Part shown: positions 57,652-64,000 of the stretch, piece after piece
Layout of the letters: every line of letters starts with the position of its first letter
Numbering within the stretch: position 1 is the first letter of the stretch
Origin: Synechococcus sp. PROS-U-1
GTDB lineage: Bacteria > Cyanobacteriota > Cyanobacteriia > PCC-6307 > Cyanobiaceae
NCBI RefSeq assembly: GCF_014279755.1
Contig: NZ_CP047951.1
Coordinates: 1,736,001 to 1,800,000, forward strand
Direction: 5' to 3'
DNA length: 64,000 nt
Translations under genes and position numbers: made by a program
The notes under the pieces: model-generated
Seen by the model: only the letters and a program-made list of their open reading frames with translations
The model's database searches: none
Told to the model about the DNA's origin: nothing

Positions 57652-59232
57652 TTGGGCTTGTTCGTGACCAAAGGCGCTGTCGCCCTGGTGTTGCATGCCC
57701 ATCTGCCCTACGTGCGATCGGCAAAACCGGGCTCTCTTGAAGAGGACTGGTTTTTCCAGGCACTGATCGAGTGCTATTTGCCCCTTCTCGAAGCACTGGA
57801 AGAGGCCAGCTCAGACCCCAATCAACACCCCAAGCTCACCATCGGTTTATCGCCGACGCTGCTGTCGCTGCTGAGTGATCAAGACCTCAAGCAACGCTTT
57901 CCCCAGTGGCTGAACGACAGACTCGCTCTGCTCCCCAAGGCGGATCCTGCGCTCCGCGATGGTGCCGAGCATCTGGCGGCGGCCATCAAGCGACACAAAA
58001 GGGCATGGCAAGACTGCGATGGTGACCTGATCCAGCGCTTCGCAGCCCTGCAGCGCCAAGAGGTTGTCGATCTGCTCACTTGCGGCGCAACCCATGGCTA
58101 TCTCCCCCTGCTGCGCCATCACCCGGAAGCGGTGCGCGGTCAACTGCGTACCGCGGTGCGGGAACACCAACGTCTTGTGGGGGAACGGCCTCTGGGGATC
58201 TGGTTGCCGGAATGCGCCTACTACGAAGGGCTAGACCGCTGGATGCGCGATGCAGGACTCCGCTACGCCGTACTGGATGCCCATGGGCTGCTGCATGGCC
58301 GGCCCCGACCCCGCTATGGGGTGTACGCGCCGATCTGCAGCCGCAATGGAGTGGCCTTCTTCGGGCGTGACAGTGAAGCCACGCTGCCGGTGTGGTCAGC
58401 CAAGGACGGCTACCCCGGCGATCCCCACTACCGGGAGTTTCATCGCGATCTTGGCTGGGACCTCCCCCTGGCGGACCTCCTGCCCCTCGGGCTCGACCAG
58501 CCGCGTCCCCTCGGGTTGAAGCTGCATCGGGTGACCGACCACAGCGCGCCGTTGGACAGAAAACGCCCCTATGAACCGAGAGTGGCTGCTGAACGGGTAA
58601 AAGAGCACGCGGCGGATTACCTGCAGGGACGTCGGCGGCAACTGGAGCAACTCAGTGGTGCCATGGAAGTGCCGCCGCTGCTGGTGGCCCCCTTCGATGC
58701 CGAACTGTTTGGCCACTGGTGGTTTGAAGGACCAGCCTTTCTCAGCCAGCTGTTCCAGCAGGCGCCCCAGGAGGGGGTGAGCTTCACCCGGCTGCGCGAT
58801 GTGCTGAACAGCGCTGGCCAGCTCCAACTCTGCGATCCCTGCCCCTCCAGCTGGGGGCAAGGCGGCTATCACGACTACTGGCTGAACGACAGCAACGCCT
58901 GGATCATCCCCGAGTGGGAACGGGCCAGCGCCGCGATGGTGCAGCGCTGCAGCCGCGGTGTGGGCAGTGAGCAGGCCATGCAGTGGCTGCAGCAGGCCGC
59001 GCGGGAACTGTTGCTGGCGCAATCATCCGACTGGAGCTTCATCCTCAGGGCCGGCACCACCACCGAACTTGCGAGGGAACGGGTGCAGCGCCATCTGGGG
59101 CGCTTCTGGCAGCTCATGCAGGCGATTGACGGCAGTGCCGAACTGCCTGAAGGCTGGCTTGAGGAGGTGCAGATGGATGACCGCCTGTTCCCGGTGATTC
59201 AACCGTTGGACTGGGCCCAGGTCGGCGATTGA
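57652..59232 (+). CDS. GH57 glycoside hydrolase, probable 1,4-alpha-glucan branching enzyme
   Basis: 526 residues. GH57 motifs in order: VALVLHAHLPYVR, the nucleophile region GIWLPECAYYEGLDRWMRDA (Glu of WLPECAY), and the proton donor region LVAPFDAELFGHWWFEGPAF. The C-terminal helical part (DUF1957-like) ends RLFPVIQPLDWAQ. Such enzymes branch glycogen or act on short glucans. The start is a TTG at 57652; a GTG four codons further in is an alternative. Its 3' end overlaps crtL, convergent, by 34 bp. Confidence 0.85.
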   Translation: MGLFVTKGAVALVLHAHLPYVRSAKPGSLEEDWFFQALIECYLPLLEALEEASSDPNQHPKLTIGLSPTLLSLLSDQDLKQRFPQWLNDRLALLPKADPALRDGAEHLAAAIKRHKRAWQDCDGDLIQRFAALQRQEVVDLLTCGATHGYLPLLRHHPEAVRGQLRTAVREHQRLVGERPLGIWLPECAYYEGLDRWMRDAGLRYAVLDAHGLLHGRPRPRYGVYAPICSRNGVAFFGRDSEATLPVWSAKDGYPGDPHYREFHRDLGWDLPLADLLPLGLDQPRPLGLKLHRVTDHSAPLDRKRPYEPRVAAERVKEHAADYLQGRRRQLEQLSGAMEVPPLLVAPFDAELFGHWWFEGPAFLSQLFQQAPQEGVSFTRLRDVLNSAGQLQLCDPCPSSWGQGGYHDYWLNDSNAWIIPEWERASAAMVQRCSRGVGSEQAMQWLQQAARELLLAQSSDWSFILRAGTTTELARERVQRHLGRFWQLMQAIDGSAELPEGWLEEVQMDDRLFPVIQPLDWAQVGD

Positions 59233-60452
59233 GCTGGGGCCGCCCCCAGCACCAACCCCCGCCGCAACGCCCAGGGGGAAAGAGCGAACAAGCGCAGCAT
59301 CACTGCCATCAAGCGCGGCAATGGAAGTGTGTTGGTGAGAAAACCAAACCACTCCTCCCGTGGCAGCGAAAAGAAGGTGGCGAAGTGGGTGCGCAACAAG
59401 GTTTCGTTGAAGCCCATCAAACGCCCCAAGCCGAACTGATAGAGCTGATGGCGCAGCACCAACTCGATCGGCCAAAGCGCTTGCCAACCCCGTTGCGCCA
59501 AGGCCGCTGATCCCAAACCTGGATTGGCCAGCGCGACCGCCAACGCCTCAGCCAGATCAGGTCCCCGCCGCAGTAGCGAGCCCACCATGTAGCCCGAGGC
59601 GGGATGCACCATGCTCGCCGCACCACCAAAGGCCAGCACCGGTTGGTTGCGATCCGGCAGCGGCAGGTTCATCGGGAAGAGGCAGAGCTCCTCATGGATC
59701 ACCTCATTGATCTCAACGCCGCGCAGATCCAAGCGCTGCTGGAGCCGTTGCTTGAGCACCTCGTAGGGAACAGCTGGCGCCAAAGCGAGCGAGGTTTCTT
59801 CGACAAAGAACACCCCATCGCCCAGATCCATGGCGTAAAGAAAGGTGGGTGGCTCATGACGTTGCGCGTCACTGAGGTGATCACAGCGGTAGTCCATCAA
59901 GACAAAGCGACCCGGCTCGATCGGATGCTTGGAGAAGCGCCCCACCACGCCGTAGGCCGCCTGGCCCGCCACCGGGCCCTGATCGGGACGACAAATGTGA
60001 GGTGTGCGCGAGCCGGAGGCATCAATCACCACCCGCGCCTGCAATGTCGTTCCCGACGCACAGCTCACGCTTGTTGCTGAACCACGCACCTCCACCCTTT
60101 CGGCCATGTCTTGATGCCAGACCACTCCATCGGCGCGCTCCAGCCAGTAGCGCTGCAACGCGGCACGATCAAACAATCCGTAGTCGATCCCATGGGCATG
60201 GCTCTGATCCTGAGCCGTTGTTCCGCCTGCGCCGAAGTAACTGACGGTGTCGCTCCAGCGGTGCTCCAACAGCCGCTCGAGCCCCACTGCTTTGAGTTCA
60301 TCAGCCCAGATGCCGTAGGTGTTCGGCCAGGGATCGTCGACCGGATCGGGAGCGACGCCTGCGACAGCCACACCCCGTTGGTTCAGCTCAGAAGCGATGC
60401 AGAGGGCAGCAGGTCCGCCCCCCAGCACCAACACATCCAACGGCTGGGCCAA
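59199..60452 (-). CDS. crtL: Lycopene cyclase (CrtL type)
   Basis: 417 residues. DVLVLGGGPAALCIASELNQ is the dinucleotide-binding loop; ARVVIDASGSRTPHICRPDQ and the signature LDLRGVEINEVIHEELCLFP, then PVLAFGGAASMVHPASGYMV, are typical of the CrtL/LcyB-LcyE flavoprotein family used by marine Synechococcus. Cyclises lycopene ends to beta (or epsilon) rings. Whether beta or epsilon cannot be told from motifs alone. Start 2 bp after the gyrA stop. Confidence 0.9.
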   Translation of the reverse strand: MAQPLDVLVLGGGPAALCIASELNQRGVAVAGVAPDPVDDPWPNTYGIWADELKAVGLERLLEHRWSDTVSYFGAGGTTAQDQSHAHGIDYGLFDRAALQRYWLERADGVVWHQDMAERVEVRGSATSVSCASGTTLQARVVIDASGSRTPHICRPDQGPVAGQAAYGVVGRFSKHPIEPGRFVLMDYRCDHLSDAQRHEPPTFLYAMDLGDGVFFVEETSLALAPAVPYEVLKQRLQQRLDLRGVEINEVIHEELCLFPMNLPLPDRNQPVLAFGGAASMVHPASGYMVGSLLRRGPDLAEALAVALANPGLGSAALAQRGWQALWPIELVLRHQLYQFGLGRLMGFNETLLRTHFATFFSLPREEWFGFLTNTLPLPRLMAVMLRLFALSPWALRRGLVLGAAPAQSPTWAQSNG

Positions 60453-60454
60453 GG

Positions 60455-63070
60455 TCAGCTGTCCTGATCAGGTGCAGCCTCACCGGCAGCGCTGTTGTCG
60501 TTATCTGCATTGTCGTCGACTTCACTGTCGTCGTCGGCTTCCGGCGGCACCAGCACCACCTTGAGCAGCCGATCACCTTTGTCCAGCTTTTGGAGACGAA
60601 CACCCGTGGCTGCTCGGGATTGCTGGGGAATGGCATCAGCGCTGGTGCGCACGATCACCCCCTTCTCGCTCACCAGCAGCAATTCCTCTCCGGCACCGAG
60701 CACACTCAGCCCCACCAGCTCGTCGGCGTCGGTGCGGAACTTCATCGCCCGCAGGCCCATACCGGCACGCTTCTGCAAACGGAATTGCGTCACCGGCACA
60801 CGCTTGCCCAGACCCGAACCTGAGGCAACCAGAACCCAGGGGCCCTCACTCACCGAATCCTCCTCTTCCTCTGCGCTGGCGGCCACCTGATCGGCGAGTT
60901 CCACCGGCAGCACATCCATGCTCACCAGGGCATCACCATCCCGCAGATTCATCGAACGCACACCGCGTGCTGTGCGTCCCAGGGGCCGCAGCTCCTCATC
61001 GCTGAGGCGGAAGTGGATGGTCATCCCGGCTTTGGAGCCGATCAAAACGCTGTCGCCGGGCACCGCCAGGCGCACCCAGGTGAGGGCATCGCCCTCTTCC
61101 AGGTTGATGGCGATCAGGCCATTGGAGCGGATGTTGCTGAAGGCCGAAAGGCTGGTGCGCTTGATGAAGCCCCCTGTGGTGAGCATCAGCAGATCGGTGT
61201 CGTCGCTGAACTCCGACACGGGAATCAACGATGTAATCGCCTCCTCCCTGGGAATCGGCAGCAGCTGCACCACCGGGGTGCCCTTTGCCGTGCGGCTGCA
61301 CTGGGGCACGCGGTAGGCGGGCAGGGCATACGACACACCGCGGTCGCTAAACAGCACCAAGGTGTCGTGGTCGTTGCAGCTGATGAACAGCTTCACCGCA
61401 TCTTCACCCTGGCTGCGGGTGCCGGCCTTGCCACGGGTGCCGCGACTGGTGGCCTCAAATTCGCTCACCGGCATCCGCTTGAGATAACCGGTCTCGGTGA
61501 GCAGCACCACCGAACGCTCATTGGCGATCAGGTCGATGTCGGAGAGGCCGCCGCCAAGGTCGAGGATTTCGGTGCGGCGTGGTGTCGGGTAGCGCTCCTG
61601 CAGCTGACCGAGCTCGTCCTGGATGATCCCGAACACCCGCTCACGCCGGCCAAGGATGTCCTTGTAATCAGCGATCTTGGTGACAAGATCCTCGTGCTCG
61701 AGCCGGATCTTGTCAGCCTCCAGAGCCGTCAGACGACGCAGCTGCATCTGCAAGATGGCATCGGCCTGGACGTCGGAGAGGCCATGGCGCTCCTGCAGCT
61801 GTTGGCGTGCAGTTGCCGTATCGGGAGCGGCCCGGATCAAGGCAATGATCGGATCCAGCTGATCGAGCGCCAGCAGCAGGCCCAGCAGGATGTGGTCGCG
61901 CTCTTCGGCCTTGCGCAGCAGATAGCGGGTGCGGCGCTCGATCGTCTCGACCCGGAAGTCGAGAAACACCTCGAGCATCTTGCGCAGGGTGAGCAGGATC
62001 GGCTCACCGTTCACCAACGCCAGCATGTAAGCGCTGAAATTGCTCTGCAGCGGGGTGAGCTTGAACAGGTTGTTCAGCACCACCTGCGGGTAGGCGTCAC
62101 GGCGCAGTTCCACCACGATCCGCATGCCATCGCGGTCGCTCTCATCGCGGATGTCGGAGATGCCCTCGAGCTTCTTGTCGTTGACCAGCTCGGCGATGCG
62201 CTCGATCAGCGCCGCTTTGTTGGTCTGATACGGCAACTCAGTGATGATCACGGCATCGCGATCGGGGCGTCCCGGCACCTCAAGCGTTTCAATGTTGGCA
62301 ACCCCGCGCATCGTCACCGAGCCGCGGCCACCCAGGTAGGTCTCGCGGATGCCTTCACGCCCCAGGATCTGACCGCCGGTGGGGAAATCGGGGCCGGGGA
62401 TCAGCTGGATTAACTCCTGATCCGTGATGTCGGGATTGGCGATCAACGCCAGCAACCCGTCAATCAGCTCATTGAGGTTGTGGGGCGGAATGTTGGTGGC
62501 CATCCCCACCGCGATTCCTGCCGAACCATTCAGCAGCAGCTGCGGGATCCGGGCCGGCAGCACCGTGGGCTCCTGCTGGGATCCATCGAAGTTGTCGGCG
62601 AAATCAACCGTCTCCGCCTCGATGTCCTCCAGCAGGCTGTCGGTGGTGAGCGCCCGCAACCGCGATTCGGTGTACCGCATGGCTGCCGGTGGATCGTTGT
62701 CCACGGAGCCGAAATTGCCATGCCCATCAATGAGGGGCATAGACATGGAGAAGTCCTGGGCCATGCGCACCAGGGCGTCGTACACAGCGGTGTCGCCGTG
62801 GGGATGGTATTTACCAAGCACTTCGCCCACCACACGGGCGCATTTGCGATAGGGCCTGTCGCTGGTGAGGCCCAGCTCGTACATCGCATAAAGGATCCGG
62901 CGATGCACGGGCTTGAGGCCATCGCGGGCGTCGGGCAAGGCCCGACCCACGATCACACTCATCGCGTACTCCAAATAGGAGCGCGACATCTCGTTGCGTA
63001 AGTCCGTCTGAATAATCCGATCGTCGGAACCGCCAGGACCGCCGCCGACAGGCCCCACAGAATCCGTCAT
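60455..63070 (-). CDS. gyrA: DNA gyrase subunit A
   Basis: 871 residues. The breakage-reunion domain is standard: [60 protein letters not shown] with the DNA-linking Tyr. The C-terminal beta-pinwheel has six blades (e.g. [20 protein letters not shown]). The first blade lacks a canonical GyrA box QRRGG[KR]G; the same spot reads SRGTRGKAG. The acidic tail ([19 protein letters not shown]) may act in regulation as in other gyrases. Divergent from the CAAD-domain gene. Confidence 0.9.
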   Translation of the reverse strand: MTDSVGPVGGGPGGSDDRIIQTDLRNEMSRSYLEYAMSVIVGRALPDARDGLKPVHRRILYAMYELGLTSDRPYRKCARVVGEVLGKYHPHGDTAVYDALVRMAQDFSMSMPLIDGHGNFGSVDNDPPAAMRYTESRLRALTTDSLLEDIEAETVDFADNFDGSQQEPTVLPARIPQLLLNGSAGIAVGMATNIPPHNLNELIDGLLALIANPDITDQELIQLIPGPDFPTGGQILGREGIRETYLGGRGSVTMRGVANIETLEVPGRPDRDAVIITELPYQTNKAALIERIAELVNDKKLEGISDIRDESDRDGMRIVVELRRDAYPQVVLNNLFKLTPLQSNFSAYMLALVNGEPILLTLRKMLEVFLDFRVETIERRTRYLLRKAEERDHILLGLLLALDQLDPIIALIRAAPDTATARQQLQERHGLSDVQADAILQMQLRRLTALEADKIRLEHEDLVTKIADYKDILGRRERVFGIIQDELGQLQERYPTPRRTEILDLGGGLSDIDLIANERSVVLLTETGYLKRMPVSEFEATSRGTRGKAGTRSQGEDAVKLFISCNDHDTLVLFSDRGVSYALPAYRVPQCSRTAKGTPVVQLLPIPREEAITSLIPVSEFSDDTDLLMLTTGGFIKRTSLSAFSNIRSNGLIAINLEEGDALTWVRLAVPGDSVLIGSKAGMTIHFRLSDEELRPLGRTARGVRSMNLRDGDALVSMDVLPVELADQVAASAEEEEDSVSEGPWVLVASGSGLGKRVPVTQFRLQKRAGMGLRAMKFRTDADELVGLSVLGAGEELLLVSEKGVIVRTSADAIPQQSRAATGVRLQKLDKGDRLLKVVLVPPEADDDSEVDDNADNDNSAAGEAAPDQDS

Positions 63071-63162
63071 ACGTGCATCAGACGTCCTTTAACAGTCTAT
63101 CTCGGACAGTGGAACCAACCAGAAAAATCCGGATAAAGTCCCTACCGCTTTGCACTGACGTG

Positions 63163-63696
63163 ATGGGTCCTGTCGACGAGCCTCGCCCTGAAGCCGAAAC
63201 CACAGGCAGCGACCCCACACCAACCCCTGCGCCCCTGCCCACACCGGAGCCAGCACCAACCCCTGCACCGACGCCAGCACCGGCACCAACCCCCGCACCT
63301 ACGCCGGACCCAGTGATCGCGTCCACCGTCTCCATCCCTGCGCAGGACGCTTCAGATCAGGACGACTCAGATCAAGACGGAGGTGAATGGGAGCTGCTGG
63401 TGGGCAAGGCCAAGGCTTGGGTGGAGCAGAACGATCTTGCTCAGCTCTGGACCAAAGCCCAGCTACCGCTGCGGGTGATTGGAGGCTTGATTGCCTTCGC
63501 CCTGGTGGCGAAGGTGTACTCCGGTGTGCTCAACACCATTGACAGCCTTCCTCTGGCTCCAGGCCTTCTTGAGCTCGCCGGCCTGATCTGGTTGATGAAT
63601 TTTGCTGTTCGCAACTTGATCAGGAACAGCGACCGGGACAAATTCATCACGGCCACCCGGTCAACCTGGAGCCGTATTACGGGCCGATCAAGCTGA
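63163..63696 (+). CDS. CAAD-domain thylakoid membrane protein (CurT-like)
   Basis: 177 residues. Residues ~20-60 are a long Pro-Ala-Thr repeat (TPAPTPAPAPTPAPTP). The C-terminal ~90 residues are the CAAD domain, with two membrane helices: PLRVIGGLIAFALVAKVYSG and LLELAGLIWLMNFAVRNLIR. The domain was found appended to cyanobacterial aminoacyl-tRNA synthetases and is homologous to CURT1, which curves thylakoid membranes at grana margins. The ATG at 63163 fits a start directly before the Pro-rich region. Confidence 0.75.
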   Translation: MGPVDEPRPEAETTGSDPTPTPAPLPTPEPAPTPAPTPAPAPTPAPTPDPVIASTVSIPAQDASDQDDSDQDGGEWELLVGKAKAWVEQNDLAQLWTKAQLPLRVIGGLIAFALVAKVYSGVLNTIDSLPLAPGLLELAGLIWLMNFAVRNLIRNSDRDKFITATRSTWSRITGRSS

Positions 63697-63744
63697 AGCG
63701 ATCATCCCGATTGGTAGCTTGATCAGACTTCATTAAGTCGCGCG

Positions 63745-64000
63745 GTGGACATTCAGCTCGGACGCTCAAAGACCGTTCGCCGGGCCTACGGAATCGATGA
63801 AATCGCTCTGGTGCCTGGGGGTCGCACGGTTGACCCCGAGGTGACCAACACCCGTTGGAAACTTGGGGGCATCGAGCGGGACATCCCCATCATCGCCAGC
63901 GCCATGGACGGCGTGGTTGATGTCGACATGGCCGTCCGTCTGTCGCAGCTTGGGGCCCTTGGCGTTCTCAATCTGGAGGGTGTGCAGACCCGATACGAGG
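63745..64000 (+). CDS. GuaB-family IMP dehydrogenase-related protein (GuaB3-like, partial)
   Basis: GTG at 63745 opens MDIQLGRSKTVRRAYGIDEI and continues to IIASAMDGVVDVDMAVRLSQ and LGALGVLNLEGVQ; 85 codons are in the window. The opening resembles cyanobacterial genes annotated guaB, and the phrase GRxxTxRRxYxxxEI also occurs in GuaB3 proteins of actinobacteria. The catalytic Cys loop lies outside the window, so dehydrogenase activity cannot be judged. Confidence 0.8.
   Translation, partial: MDIQLGRSKTVRRAYGIDEIALVPGGRTVDPEVTNTRWKLGGIERDIPIIASAMDGVVDVDMAVRLSQLGALGVLNLEGVQTRYE

Noticed and set aside
61013-62413. 466-codon rightward frame
   Set aside because: Antisense to gyrA; shadow created by high GC codon use.
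63220-63310. Tandem repeat locus in CCAGCACC-rich DNA
   Set aside because: Explained as coding for the Pro-Ala-Thr linker of the CAAD protein.

Overview
The window looks like a chromosomal segment of a marine picocyanobacterium, most probably Synechococcus. The evidence is gene content: ferredoxin-NADP reductase with an N-terminal CpcD-like (phycobilisome linker) domain, the KaiB-like clock-output kinase SasA, a CrtL-type lycopene cyclase, glucose-6-phosphate dehydrogenase next to OpcA, a CAAD-domain thylakoid protein, DUF1651, DUF4278 and DUF3685 proteins, and many very small conserved-looking proteins. Most of the DNA is GC-rich and tightly packed. No rRNA, transposase, integrase or CRISPR array was seen. 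There is one tRNA, tRNA-Glu.

Layout. 1-4.3 kb: a leftward run hisA > fur-like > DUF3685 > lumenal thioredoxin-like > F420-ligase-like; the fur-like gene carries a frameshift. 4.3-8.3 kb: CSP41-like epimerase, pgsA, CBS protein, an internally duplicated protein, L,D-transpeptidase. 8.3-12.4 kb: a sparse accessory stretch of tiny ORFs. 12.4-21.7 kb: phosphopantetheinyl transferase, PdeM-like phosphoesterase, a GluR0-type glutamate-receptor potassium channel, a ribbon-helix-helix regulator divergent from a PPC-glutaredoxin fusion, WbuC-like cupin, CrtISO-like oxidoreductase, rhomboid protease, thioredoxin-fold protein.

21.7-31 kb is an island-like region with visibly lower GC. It holds hairpin terminator repeats, a TerB/Coq4-like protein between 60-bp direct repeats, a GAF protein, a zinc-ribbon protein, an unusual class I amidotransferase-like protein, and many small unknowns. 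It ends in a cluster of small secreted proteins.

31.9-64 kb is core metabolism: pepN; sasA; tRNA-Glu; petH; zwf-opcA (NADPH supply by the oxidative pentose phosphate route); cobyrinate a,c-diamide synthase and acylphosphatase; a leftward folD > 2OG-oxygenase > crtE > DUF212 > helicase cluster; a PgpH-like HD phosphohydrolase; pseudouridine synthase; leuA with a sugar ABC permease; a GH57 glucan enzyme; crtL > gyrA convergent with it; a CAAD protein; and the start of a GuaB-family gene. crtE, crtL and the CrtISO-like gene are all carotenoid genes but are scattered.

Several small genes (30-53 codons) at 8643-8801, 9152-9244, 11975-12076, 15602-15682, 21745-21888, 27534-27695, 28100-28222 and 44271-44378 were read directly from the bases. 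The strongest candidates for new biology are the Coq4-like protein between direct repeats, the amidotransferase-like protein, the repeated GTGGGA-loop hairpins, and the double operator-like palindrome between the ribbon-helix-helix gene and the PPC-glutaredoxin gene.
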